A DNA stretch of 12,164 nucleotides from Chlorobiota bacterium (GCA_030592565.1 JAUVIX010000082.1:1-12164), one strand, 5' to 3'; numbered from the stretch's first letter, positions 1-7,885 are shown. A program made the numbers and translations. The notes: generated by a model not told the origin, from the sequence alone.

Positions 1-53
<53 letters not shown>

Positions 54-72
54 TTATTGATTTTAAAGGGTG

Positions 73-80
73 CAAATATA
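73..80 (-). promoter_or_regulatory. -7 box of tRNA-Gly promoter
   Basis: The minus strand reads TATATTTG, an exact match to the Bacteroidetes -7 consensus TAnnTTTG, 19 bp before the mature tRNA 5' end. Transcription would start near 66, leaving a leader of about 12 nt for RNase P to remove. No good -33 TTTG is visible at the expected spacing, so only the -7 element is claimed. Confidence 0.6.
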
Positions 81-233
81 TATCTTTTTACTTTAAACTA
101 TTAAATATTTTTAAAATTTTTTTATCAAAAACAAAATCACTCAATACAGAGCCAAATGCTTTAAATGTTTAATGTTAGGCTAAAACCATTTTTACATTGT
201 TCATTCGTTTCCACTCAATTTACACTGAAACAG

Positions 234-315
234 CAATAAATAGGAGCGGCATTTATGCCGCTTATTAACAAATTTCACATCTATGGGCTTCAGCCCAAAC
301 CTATTGTTTTTATTG
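234..315. repeat. REPIN-like double hairpin in the mutS-tRNA spacer
   Basis: Two perfect hairpins sit inside a longer outer inverted repeat. Hairpin 1 (245-262) has an 8-bp stem, AGCGGCAT/ATGCCGCT. Hairpin 2 (284-297) has a 6-bp stem, TGGGCT/AGCCCA. The outer arms are AATAGG (239-244) with CCTATT (300-305), extended by CAATA (234-238) with TATTG (311-315) across a 5-nt bulge. Each hairpin is therefore preceded, on opposite strands, by the same AATAGG foot. That is the layout of a REP doublet (REPIN) mobilised by a RAYT/Y1 transposase. No transposase is in the window. It lies 29 bp beyond the mutS stop and could also fold in the mutS 3' transcript, but no T-run follows it, so it is not a standard terminator. 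Confidence 0.6.
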
Positions 316-343
316 TCGGATGCTATTTTGAAAAATTCACTAC

Positions 344-2959
344 CTACCGTCCAAGCAGTTTCTTTATCTCATTAAGTTTCATCAAAGCCTCAACAGGTGT
401 GAGAGTATTGATATCCGTACTCAGGATATCCTCTTTTATCTGCAAAAGCAAAGGATCATCAAGCTGAATAAAGCTTAGCTGATAACTATCATCCGAAATA
501 CGCTCTTTCCCCGATTGCTTTTTCAATTCACCTCCGGAATGAGATTTTTCAAGGGCCTGTAACAGGTCTTTTGCCCGTTCAATAATCTTTTGAGGCATTC
601 CTGCCATCTTTGCGACATGAATACCAAAGCTGTGCTCACTCCCACCCTGCTTCAATTTTCTAAGAAAAATCACCTTATTCCCAATCTCTTTTATTGAGAC
701 GTGAAAATTTTTAATTCGCGAGAAGCTGGCAGCCATTTCATTCAGCTCGTGATAATGTGTTGCAAACAGCACCTTTGCTCTGAACATCGGATGCTCATGT
801 AAAAACTCAGAAATAGCCCAGGCAATTGAAATTCCGTCGTAAGTACTTGTTCCCCTGCCTATTTCATCCAGTAATATAAGACTGCGATTAGAGATATTAT
901 TTAATATGCTTGAAGTTTCATTCATCTCAACCATAAAAGTGGATTCTCCTGAAGAAATATTGTCGGAAGCTCCGACCCTTGTAAATATCTTATCAACAAG
1001 CCCTATGGATGCTGATTCGGCAGGAACAAAACTGCCAATCTGAGCCAAAAGGACAATCAAAGCTGTTTGGCGCAACAATGCTGATTTACCAGACATATTA
1101 GGCCCGGTAATAATCAATATCTGTTGCTTCTCATTATCAAGATGCACATCGTTTGGAATATACTCCTCCCCAATTGGCATCTCCTTCTCTATAACAGGAT
1201 GTCGTCCGTTTTTTATATCCAGCGTGAAAGATTCATTTACCTCAGGCTTAACATAATTATTCTGAATCGCGGTAAGAGCAAAAGAGAGCAGCACATCCAT
1301 TTTACCTATTGCCTGTGCATTCAACTGAATGGGTTTAATGTAATCAACCAGAGAAAGCACAAGGTCATTAAACAGCTTTGCCTCAAGAATCAGAATCTTC
1401 TCCTCTGCTCCTAATATCTTCTGTTCGTACTCTTTCAACTCTTCCGTAATATATCTCTCTGCATTTGTCAGCGTCTGTTTTCTGTGCCACTCCTCCGGCA
1501 CTTTATCCTTATGGACATTTGTCACTTCAAGATAGTATCCGAATACATTATTATACCCTATTTTCAGTGATGTAATTCCAGTAATTTCAACTTCTCTTTG
1601 CTGAATCTTCACAAGATAATCCTTACCGGAATATGCAAGGCCACGCAAATCATCGAGTTCTTTAGAAAAACCTTCGGCAATAACGTTTCCTTTATTAACA
1701 GCAACCGGAACATCCTCTTTTAGCGTTTCACTAATCTGATCACGAATCGTCAGACATGGATTCAATTGTTCCACAAGTTTTCTTACTGACTCATTATGCG
1801 ATTTCTCATACTCCTTTCTAATCTTCTCAACAGATTTTAAAGCCTCCCGAACCTGAAGAACTTCACGTGGGTTAATCTTCCCTATGGCAACTTTTGAAAT
1901 CAGTCTTTCCAAATCTCCTGTTGACTTTATCAACTTTTGAAGTGGCTCAATCTTCTCTTGTGACTGAACAAAGAACTCAACAACACGAAACCTCTCCTCA
2001 ATTGGCCTCCTGTCTTTCAAAGGAAGAGTGATCCATCTTCTCAAAAGCCTCGATCCCATCGGAGATATAGTATTATCAATAACATCAAGTAATGTAACAG
2101 CATCCTCATGTGGCGAGAAAAGCAACTCAAGATTTCTTATTGTAAACCTATCGAGCCAGACATAATGATCCTCTTCGATTCTGGATATTTTAAAAATATG
2201 TCCTGTTTTATCATGATGAGTCTCTTTCAGGTAGTGAAGAACAACACCGGCAGCAATAACTCCGTAAGTAATATTTTCAACTCCAAATCCTTTCAATGAT
2301 GCAGTCCCAAAATGAGAAAGAAGCAAATCATTGGAAAACTCCTCAGAAAAAATCCACTCTTCAAATGTATGTGTATAGAATTTATGTCCGAAAACAGTCT
2401 TAAAATCATTCAGTTTATTCTTCTGAACTATAACTTCACTTGGAGCAAAACTTTGCAACAGCTTATCAATATACTCATTGCTTCCCTGGGCAACAAAAAA
2501 CTCACCTGTTGATACATCGAGAAAAGCAATGCCGGAATTTTTATTTGTAAAATGAACTGCTGCAAGAAAATTATTCTGATTATTTTCAAGTACATTATCA
2601 TTATATGTAACACCGGGTGTAACCAGTTCTGTAACTCCACGTTTTACAATTTTCTTCGCCAGTTTAGGATCTTCAAGCTGATCGCATATTGCAACTCGCA
2701 TTCCGGCTTTAACCAGCTTTGGGAGATAAGTGTCAAGAGAATGGTGCGGAAACCCGGCAAGTTCAATATAAGCAGCAGCACCATTTGCCCTTTTTGTTTG
2801 TACGATCCCAAGAATCTTTGCAGCTTTGATAGCATCCTCGCCAAATGTTTCATAAAAATCGCCCACACGAAACAAAAGTAAAGCATCAGGATATTTTGCC
2901 TTGATGGAGTTATACTGCTTCATCAACGGTGTTTCAGCTATTTTTCTTTTTGCAGTCAT
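344..2959 (-). CDS. mutS: DNA mismatch repair protein MutS
   Basis: MutS1 recognises mispaired bases and small loops as a clamp-like dimer, then signals MutL using ATP. All landmarks are present (871-aa numbering). The N-terminal mismatch-reading Phe-x-Glu is in GDFYE (F35, E37). Connector, lever and clamp regions fill about 120-560. The ABC ATPase shows Walker A GPNMSGKS (619-626), the SSGEST signature region (about 679), Walker B LILLDEIGRGTS (694-705) and the FATHYHEL histidine motif (about 732). QLSFI at about 827 fits a sliding-clamp-binding motif. Length is normal for the family. The frame can be extended four codons to a TTG at 2971, but that codon lies at the predicted transcription start, so the ATG at 2959 is chosen. 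The gene is divergent from the methyltransferase gene and appears monocistronic. The stop is TAG. Confidence 0.97.
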   Translation of the reverse strand: MTAKRKIAETPLMKQYNSIKAKYPDALLLFRVGDFYETFGEDAIKAAKILGIVQTKRANGAAAYIELAGFPHHSLDTYLPKLVKAGMRVAICDQLEDPKLAKKIVKRGVTELVTPGVTYNDNVLENNQNNFLAAVHFTNKNSGIAFLDVSTGEFFVAQGSNEYIDKLLQSFAPSEVIVQKNKLNDFKTVFGHKFYTHTFEEWIFSEEFSNDLLLSHFGTASLKGFGVENITYGVIAAGVVLHYLKETHHDKTGHIFKISRIEEDHYVWLDRFTIRNLELLFSPHEDAVTLLDVIDNTISPMGSRLLRRWITLPLKDRRPIEERFRVVEFFVQSQEKIEPLQKLIKSTGDLERLISKVAIGKINPREVLQVREALKSVEKIRKEYEKSHNESVRKLVEQLNPCLTIRDQISETLKEDVPVAVNKGNVIAEGFSKELDDLRGLAYSGKDYLVKIQQREVEITGITSLKIGYNNVFGYYLEVTNVHKDKVPEEWHRKQTLTNAERYITEELKEYEQKILGAEEKILILEAKLFNDLVLSLVDYIKPIQLNAQAIGKMDVLLSFALTAIQNNYVKPEVNESFTLDIKNGRHPVIEKEMPIGEEYIPNDVHLDNEKQQILIITGPNMSGKSALLRQTALIVLLAQIGSFVPAESASIGLVDKIFTRVGASDNISSGESTFMVEMNETSSILNNISNRSLILLDEIGRGTSTYDGISIAWAISEFLHEHPMFRAKVLFATHYHELNEMAASFSRIKNFHVSIKEIGNKVIFLRKLKQGGSEHSFGIHVAKMAGMPQKIIERAKDLLQALEKSHSGGELKKQSGKERISDDSYQLSFIQLDDPLLLQIKEDILSTDINTLTPVEALMKLNEIKKLLGR

Positions 2960-2978
2960 AGTCTTTTTCAATAATTGA

Positions 2979-2986
2979 CAAAAATA
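2979..2986 (-). promoter_or_regulatory. -7 box of mutS promoter
   Basis: The minus strand reads TATTTTTG, matching TAnnTTTG. The inferred transcription start is near 2972, which gives the ATG at 2959 a leader of about 12 nt and makes the upstream TTG at 2971 an unlikely start. The -33 region is AT-rich without a clear TTTG. Confidence 0.55.
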
Positions 2987-3041
2987 TAACTATAATCATT
3001 ATAAATTTCTAAATTTAATTCACAATTCACAATACCATTGT

Positions 3042-3049
3042 TAATTTTG
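3042..3049 (+). promoter_or_regulatory. -7 box of methyltransferase promoter
   Basis: TAATTTTG matches TAnnTTTG and lies 18 bp before the ATG at 3068, implying a leader of about 12 nt. It sits back to back with the mutS -7 box. The 55 bp between them contain a tandem 7-bp repeat AATTCAC (3017-3030) and a 5-bp-arm inverted repeat ACAAT/ATTGT (3029-3041). Confidence 0.55.
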
Positions 3050-3067
3050 CAACCTGATTAATGTAAA

Positions 3068-3607
3068 ATGAGAAAACTAAAAAATAGCGAACTTAACAGA
3101 ATTACTCCCGATGATTTTAAAAAAGCAGATAAATTACCTGTCGTAATAATTCTGGATAACATAAGAAGCCTGAACAATATCGGCTCATTTTTCCGAACAG
3201 CAGATGCATTTCGCATAAATGAGATTATACTTTGCGGTATAACGGCCACTCCGCCCCATCGTGAAATACACAAAACAGCTTTAGGCGCAACAGAATCCGT
3301 TAGCTGGCGATATTTTGAGGATATTGTCGATGCAATTAAGGATTTAAAAGAAGAAGGGTATTTCATCATTGCCATTGAGCAAACTGATAAAAAAATCTTT
3401 TTGAATGAATTTAATCCATCAGACTATAATAAAATAGCCTTTATCTTTGGTAATGAAATAAAAGGTGTTTCGGATGAAGCGCTTGAGTTACTTGATCTTT
3501 CCATTGAAATTCCGCAATACGGCACCAAACACTCCATAAATGTATCTGTCAGCGGGGGATTAGTATTGTGGCATACTTTTTATAAACTAAACAGAAAATT
3601 TAAATAG
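3068..3607 (+). CDS. SpoU/TrmH-family RNA 2'-O-methyltransferase
   Basis: This is a 179-aa SPOUT-class enzyme expected to transfer a methyl group from S-adenosylmethionine to a ribose 2'-OH in tRNA or rRNA. The three SpoU motifs are clear. Motif 1 is N31-IRSLNNIGSFFRTADAF with the catalytic-type Arg43. Motif 2 is FIFGNEIKGVSDEAL (about 125-139). Motif 3 starts at IEIPQYGTKHSINVSVSGG (about 146-164) and forms the C-terminal knot that binds the cofactor. There is no N-terminal L30e-like substrate-binding extension of the RlmB type, so it is a minimal single-domain form close in size to TrmL/TrmH. The RNA target cannot be read from the sequence, so no symbol is given. An ATG at 3061 is followed at once by TAA, leaving 3068 as the only sensible start. 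It appears to be transcribed alone. Confidence 0.9.
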   Translation: MRKLKNSELNRITPDDFKKADKLPVVIILDNIRSLNNIGSFFRTADAFRINEIILCGITATPPHREIHKTALGATESVSWRYFEDIVDAIKDLKEEGYFIIAIEQTDKKIFLNEFNPSDYNKIAFIFGNEIKGVSDEALELLDLSIEIPQYGTKHSINVSVSGGLVLWHTFYKLNRKFK

Positions 3608-3749
3608 TTAAAGATAATATCGAAAGACTAGCATTGTGTGTCTATGAGGCTTAGTGTTTTAGTTGCAAAAACAATTTTCCACAAAGGCTAAAGGAACAAT
3701 AACTCAAAAAGAGACCTTTGCAAGGCGAATTGGTATTACTCATTAGCAT

Positions 3750-3781
3750 AAAAAAAGCAAGGGCTGCAAATTGCAGCCCTT
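3750..3781 (-). terminator. Intrinsic terminator of the OmpA/TPR gene
   Basis: On the minus strand a 9-bp stem (AAGGGCTGC, 3759-3767, with GCAGCCCTT, 3773-3781) closes a 5-nt loop. It is followed after GC by a run of T residues (A-run 3750-3756 on the plus strand). It begins 31 bp past the OmpA stop. On the plus strand no T-run follows, so it should act mainly on minus-strand transcripts. Confidence 0.85.
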
Positions 3782-3811
3782 ACCACTTCCATAAAAAATT
3801 ATCAGATGTAT

Positions 3812-6235
3812 TTATTTAATAGCATTTTGGAAGTTCGGATTAGCGTAATATTTCATAAACTCTCTGTCCTTAGCTGCAACCTCTTTGGATTTGGCATCTT
3901 TTGCAATTGCATTTTTAAGATTTTCAAATACCATATTATCGTCAGAAGTTCTGGCTCCTATTATTGCCATCAGGTAATAATTATCTGCTGTTTTCTCTGA
4001 ACAGTTTAGAGTTGCTTTAGCAGCATTGTAATTTTGCGCAAGCACATGAGCAAGTGCAAGGTTATAATCACACTTCTCACCGCTGAATGAATTAACAGAG
4101 CTACTGTAATTACCCTCGGCAAGTTTAATTATACCCATATTATAGCTTACGTCAACACCTTGTTTTTGTGCTGCCATATAATCTTCTTTTGCTTCCGGCC
4201 AGTTTTTCTTCTTAGCAGCCATTGCGCCTGCATTATTAAGAACTATACCATCATCACCTGCAATTTGTCTTGCTTTTGCGAAATAGTTATTTGCAGCAGC
4301 AAAATCTCCAAGTTCAGCGGCAGTATAACCAGCATTATTATAGGCTCTCCAGCATTTTGGATATTTACTAATTGTAGTTTTGTAAATATTTAACTGAGCA
4401 TTAGCATCAGTTGTAAGAGTTGCTGAATAAAGTAATGCGTTAACACTTAATGAATCGGGTGCTGATGTAGCATACTGAGCAATTTCTTCATCAGTATAAG
4501 ACGGCTCATAACTATTAACTTTAATCACAGCTCTTCTCAAAGGAGGAAGAATATCTTCTTCAATCTCTTTATATATAACTGTCATATTCCTGATTTCCTG
4601 CTCTCTTTTATTAAGGTCAGGTTGTGAATTAACAACATTTGCTATGATGTTTTTATCTTTAATGTTAGATGCCTTTACAGATTTCATAAATCCATCCCAG
4701 TCTTCACCATTAGCTCTTAAATCCCACTGAATATCCTGCTTAATATCTTCAACTTTAACTCCAAGTTTTTTAGCTTTTGCTTTTATATACTTGTTATATT
4801 CGTTTTCAGCATATTTCTTGGCAGCGTCAGCTCTTCTTTGAGATAGTCCCTGGTTTAATGACTCTTCACCTTCAGGAGATGCCCAGGCATTGATCTCAAC
4901 ATTTTTAATTTCCCATCCATTTTCAATAAAACTCTTCATCTCTGTCAAACCTTGCTTAGCGTCGTCAGTTTTATTCAACTTAAAATTAAAGTTAACATTT
5001 GATTTATTAACAACGAAATAGATAGTTCCTGCCTGAGATTTTACAATATCTCTTTTGAAACCATTTGGAGCAAGTAAAAGATGCTCACTATTGTGATATC
5101 TTTTATTTGTCATAATCAGACCATCAGCAACTTTTCTATCACCCATTGAAACTCCCTCTTTACCCTTTGAAGAGACCAAAGGATCTACATAAACTTCACA
5201 AATATCCATTCCAGGCTCATAAGCAACCATTGTTGTATAAGTAAATGACCCTCCCTCTTCAGGAACAACTACAGCACCGGGTTTCTGATATTCATCAGCA
5301 ACTTCAGTTCCTTGGAAATACATAATTTCGAGTTGTTTTGTCTGGTCACCATATTTTAATACAGGAGTAAAATCAACTACAGCCTTCGAGTTAAACCCAT
5401 CAGGAAAATTGCCTTTTACAACTACAGGAACAGAATCTCCAACAAGTGAAATTGTTGTTGGTTCCGTTTCAATGTTAATTTTAGTTGATTTGCCCTGACC
5501 AAAATTCCAGCCTAAGCCTGCTGAATAATACATATAAGCATCGGTATTTTCACCTGAAACATAACCATCAAGTTTATCACCGTCAACTATTCTGTAATTA
5601 GCTTCTACATTAATATCCCATCTGTCACTCAATCTGAAATCTATTCCCAGACCTACAGGAAAAACACCTTCAGTCGTTCCATCTTCACCCCAGGCTTTTT
5701 CAGCTTTACCAGGAATATCAATTTGGTCTCCTAATTTATTTCGTTCATCGTTGGGATCCTGATTCCAAACCTTTGGTTTAAAATTTATCATTCCAATACC
5801 AACCAAACCATAAATATTTACCAATCTTGGTTTGTACCCTCCAAATAAATTTGAAAAGCTAACGGTCGCACCAAGAAATCCTTCCATAAAGTCTGTTTCA
5901 AAAATCTTTTTCTTAGTATCTACTCCACTATACCCCTGCATTTTACCCATATCCCCATTAATGAATATACCAAAAACAGGACTTATATGCTTTCCTAATC
6001 GCAATCCGCCTGCAACATTCATGTTTTGTGCGCTTAAAGCATCGAATCCAAAATCCCCTGCCTGGATATCTCCAAATGCTTGCGTAATTCCAAAATGTCC
6101 GTTCAAATACCACTGATAATGAAGCTTATCACTTCCATCAAGCCTGTTGGCATTTTGCGCAAAGGCAGTACTCACTAATCCGAATAGGAGTGCTACCGTA
6201 AATACTCTCAATACAATCTGATAATTTTTTTTCAT
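3812..6235 (-). CDS. Outer-membrane OmpA-family protein with N-terminal barrel and C-terminal TPRs
   Basis: This is an 807-aa exported protein predicted to link the outer membrane to peptidoglycan. Residues 1-26 form a signal peptide ending AFA before Gln27. Residues about 40-246 have alternating aromatic/glycine strands ending YYSAGLGWNFG, which fits a small beta-barrel. Residues about 255-400 are beta-rich and unassigned. An OmpA-like peptidoglycan-binding domain spans about 405-575, with INAWASPEGEESLNQ and SQRRAD (R467/R468). In place of the usual TD before the glycine it has ASPEG, a variant I associate with Bacteroidetes. TPR-like helices run about 600-780 (YNNAGYTAAELGDFAAANNYF and its successor). 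The tail is REFMKYYANPNF. It is a single gene with its own -7 box and terminator. The protein is likely abundant, but its specific role is unknown. Confidence 0.88.
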   Translation of the reverse strand: MKKNYQIVLRVFTVALLFGLVSTAFAQNANRLDGSDKLHYQWYLNGHFGITQAFGDIQAGDFGFDALSAQNMNVAGGLRLGKHISPVFGIFINGDMGKMQGYSGVDTKKKIFETDFMEGFLGATVSFSNLFGGYKPRLVNIYGLVGIGMINFKPKVWNQDPNDERNKLGDQIDIPGKAEKAWGEDGTTEGVFPVGLGIDFRLSDRWDINVEANYRIVDGDKLDGYVSGENTDAYMYYSAGLGWNFGQGKSTKINIETEPTTISLVGDSVPVVVKGNFPDGFNSKAVVDFTPVLKYGDQTKQLEIMYFQGTEVADEYQKPGAVVVPEEGGSFTYTTMVAYEPGMDICEVYVDPLVSSKGKEGVSMGDRKVADGLIMTNKRYHNSEHLLLAPNGFKRDIVKSQAGTIYFVVNKSNVNFNFKLNKTDDAKQGLTEMKSFIENGWEIKNVEINAWASPEGEESLNQGLSQRRADAAKKYAENEYNKYIKAKAKKLGVKVEDIKQDIQWDLRANGEDWDGFMKSVKASNIKDKNIIANVVNSQPDLNKREQEIRNMTVIYKEIEEDILPPLRRAVIKVNSYEPSYTDEEIAQYATSAPDSLSVNALLYSATLTTDANAQLNIYKTTISKYPKCWRAYNNAGYTAAELGDFAAANNYFAKARQIAGDDGIVLNNAGAMAAKKKNWPEAKEDYMAAQKQGVDVSYNMGIIKLAEGNYSSSVNSFSGEKCDYNLALAHVLAQNYNAAKATLNCSEKTADNYYLMAIIGARTSDDNMVFENLKNAIAKDAKSKEVAAKDREFMKYYANPNFQNAIK

Positions 6236-6275
6236 AATGGTAAGTTTTTCTCTATTATTACTTTACAATAATTTT

Positions 6276-6283
6276 CAAAAATA
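6276..6283 (-). promoter_or_regulatory. -7 box of the OmpA/TPR gene
   Basis: The minus strand reads TATTTTTG (TAnnTTTG) 40 bp before the ATG. Transcription would begin near 6269, giving a leader of about 33 nt, the longest of the seven predicted in this window. No convincing -33 TTTG is visible. Confidence 0.5.
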
Positions 6284-6647
6284 TGAAACTTTTTAATGCT
6301 ATTTTACGTTAATACAATTTATTATTAATATTCAGTTGTTGGTAACTTCTGTTTTTAAATTCACAGTGCTATAACATTTATAGTTGTTGCATTGTTCAAA
6401 AGATTATGCAAATATTGCAAAAAATTTGATACAAAGTCAAGTTTTTTTTCAAAAAAATAATGTCAATATTTATGCCATCACACTCAATCCCTGCTAAACA
6501 ATGACTTACGTCACTTCAAGGCTACCTTTCTATTTCTAATTATGAAATTATGCCTCCCATTGTGGGAACAAATATAATCAAATAAAGCTTAAAAATCACA
6601 AAAAAACACAAAAGTTCTTTAAAAAGCCATTATTTCAACTCCTCAGA
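6284..6647. other. Gene-free AT-rich spacer
   Basis: I find no ORF with coding character and no RNA gene here. It holds only small symmetrical motifs: TGCAA-ATA-TTGCA (6407-6419) and a 5-bp hairpin TCCCA/TGGGA (6555-6567) without a T-run. It separates the OmpA promoter from the 3' end of the deoxynucleoside kinase gene, so a terminator for the folK-dNK unit would be expected but is not recognisable. Confidence 0.6.
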
Positions 6648-7280
6648 TTAAAAAGTTATGGTGTGAATGCCTTCATTATAATCAGAATTTAATAAGTTTT
6701 TTAATTTAGCATAATCACTTTGACTACCTACAAAATCGAGATTTACAGTCTCCACAATTATAATCTTAAAACCTTTCATTGTTTTAAAATACTCCAGATA
6801 ACCCGACTGGATTTTCTCAAGATATGAAAACTCAATTCCCTTTTCATAGTCCCTACCCCTGTTCAAAATATTTTGCTTTAGTTGTCTGACATTATTATAA
6901 AGATATATTATAAGATCCGGTTTGGGAAGGGCAGAATTTATTATTCCAAAAAGTCTGGAATATAAGGCATACTCATCGTTTTGAAGAGTTTTTCTGGCAA
7001 ATATCAACGATTTGTCAATAAAATAATCGGCAATAATGAAACTTCTAAACATATCACTTCTTGACAATTCGTCTTTTAATTGCTGATACCTCTCAGCAAG
7101 AAACGACATTTCAAGAGGAAAGGCATATTTATCAGGGTCTTTATAGAATTTAGGCAGAAATGAATTATCGGCAAAACGCTCAAGAATAAGTCTGGCATTG
7201 TAATCTGCGGCAATCATCTTTGCCAGAGAAGTTTTGCCTGCTCCGATATTACCTTCAATGGCAATATAGTTATATTTCAT
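6648..7280 (-). CDS. Deoxynucleoside kinase (deoxyadenosine/deoxyguanosine kinase type)
   Basis: This cytosolic salvage enzyme phosphorylates deoxyribonucleosides with ATP to supply dNTPs. From the ATG at 7280 the protein is 210 aa. It opens MKYNYIAIEGNIGAGKT with the P-loop at 10-17. ERFADNSFLPKFY (about 34-46) carries the family's nucleoside-pocket acid (Glu34). The lid segment NRGRDYE (about 140-146) follows the dNK pattern. The (D/E)RS motif typical of many family members appears as ADYFIDKSLIFA (about 84-95), so its Arg is Lys here. An alternative ATG at 7292 adds four residues and overlaps folK by 11 bp. From 7280 the ATG begins one base after the folK TGA. I prefer 7280 because it places the P-loop at the family's usual distance. 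Either way it is co-transcribed and probably translationally coupled with folK. Substrate preference is inferred only. Confidence 0.9.
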   Translation of the reverse strand: MKYNYIAIEGNIGAGKTSLAKMIAADYNARLILERFADNSFLPKFYKDPDKYAFPLEMSFLAERYQQLKDELSRSDMFRSFIIADYFIDKSLIFARKTLQNDEYALYSRLFGIINSALPKPDLIIYLYNNVRQLKQNILNRGRDYEKGIEFSYLEKIQSGYLEYFKTMKGFKIIIVETVNLDFVGSQSDYAKLKNLLNSDYNEGIHTITF

Positions 7281-7281
7281 T

Positions 7282-7791
7282 TCACCGGACATTATCTAGT
7301 TTCAGCTTTTCAATCAGCACAACTTTTGAAGTATCAGAACACTCTTCAGCAAGAACATGCAACCGTTCGTTTAAAACGGGATGAATATAGTCTCCGGCAA
7401 TTTCAGCCAAAGGCAACAGGGTAAATCTTCGTTCATGCAATCGTGGGTGTGGAATAACCAGATCGCTTTCATTAACCATTAAATCATCATAAAAAAGAAT
7501 ATCTATGTCCATTGTTCTGGCTTCATATCCAGTTGAAAATCTCACCCTACCCAATTGAGCTTCAATTTTGTGAATCTCACCAAGTATTTCATTTGGTAAC
7601 AAAACGGAATCAACAATAACAACCTGATTAAAAAATGGCAAATCGCTTGAAAAACCCCATGGATCAGTCTCATACACTGAAGAAGACTTGATTATCCGGC
7701 CTATTTTTGTTTCAATTAAAATGCAGGCATCAGCAAGCAGATTACTTCTGTCACCCATATTTCCACCAATAAGAAGTAATGCTCTGCTCAT
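7282..7791 (-). CDS. folK: 2-amino-4-hydroxy-6-hydroxymethyldihydropteridine pyrophosphokinase
   Basis: HPPK transfers pyrophosphate from ATP to 6-hydroxymethyl-7,8-dihydropterin, the step before dihydropteroate synthase in folate synthesis. The 169-aa protein has GGNMGDR (9-15), YETDPWGF (40-47), FFNQVV (53-58), the Mg-binding RTMDIDILFY (92-101, Asp95 and Asp97) and IPHPRLHERRFTLLPLAEIA (113-132). Its length is normal and no domain is fused. The open frame extends ten codons upstream to a TTG at 7821, but that codon lies upstream of the predicted transcription start (about 7804), and the family begins close to the MSRALLLIGGN start used here. folK is the first gene of a two-gene unit with the deoxynucleoside kinase and is divergent from sppA. 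Confidence 0.95.
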   Translation of the reverse strand: MSRALLLIGGNMGDRSNLLADACILIETKIGRIIKSSSVYETDPWGFSSDLPFFNQVVIVDSVLLPNEILGEIHKIEAQLGRVRFSTGYEARTMDIDILFYDDLMVNESDLVIPHPRLHERRFTLLPLAEIAGDYIHPVLNERLHVLAEECSDTSKVVLIEKLKLDNVR

Positions 7792-7810
7792 ATAATCAAC
7801 TTTGAAAGCG

Positions 7811-7840
7811 CAAAAGTACAATTATGAATCCTATTTCCAA
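7811..7840 (-). promoter_or_regulatory. folK-dNK promoter with -33 and -7 elements
   Basis: The minus strand shows a -7 box TACTTTTG (7818-7811), matching TAnnTTTG. Nineteen bases upstream of it is TTG (7840-7838), in the place expected for the -33 element. The inferred start near 7804 gives a 12-13-nt leader to the ATG at 7791. This is the most complete promoter in the window. Confidence 0.65.
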
Positions 7841-7877
7841 CCTGTTTTTTAAAATATCAACATTGAAATTATTTTAC

Positions 7878-7885
7878 TATTATTG
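7878..7885 (+). promoter_or_regulatory. Possible -7 box of sppA
   Basis: TATTATTG matches TAnnTTTG except at one position and lies 25 bp before the chosen sppA ATG at 7911, for a leader of about 19 nt. No -33 element is evident. It is the weakest of the promoter calls. Confidence 0.35.

Noticed and set aside
255..467. Plus-strand ORF of 70 codons
   Set aside because: It starts inside the double-hairpin repeat and runs antisense into the mutS 3' end, with no family-like sequence or promoter.
2960..2971. Four-codon N-terminal extension of MutS from a TTG
   Set aside because: It lies at the predicted transcription start, and the ATG at 2959 gives a normal MutS N-terminus.
6555..6567. Small hairpin as a terminator for the folK-dNK unit
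   Set aside because: The stem is only 5 bp, no T-run follows on either strand, and it is about 80 bp past the dNK stop.
6284..6647. Riboswitch or small RNA in the longest spacer
   Set aside because: I see no stable multi-stem fold, promoter plus terminator pair or known motif; it is AT-rich with only short symmetries.
7792..7821. Ten-codon extension of FolK from a TTG
   Set aside because: The codons overlap the -7 box and the TTG is upstream of the inferred transcription start.
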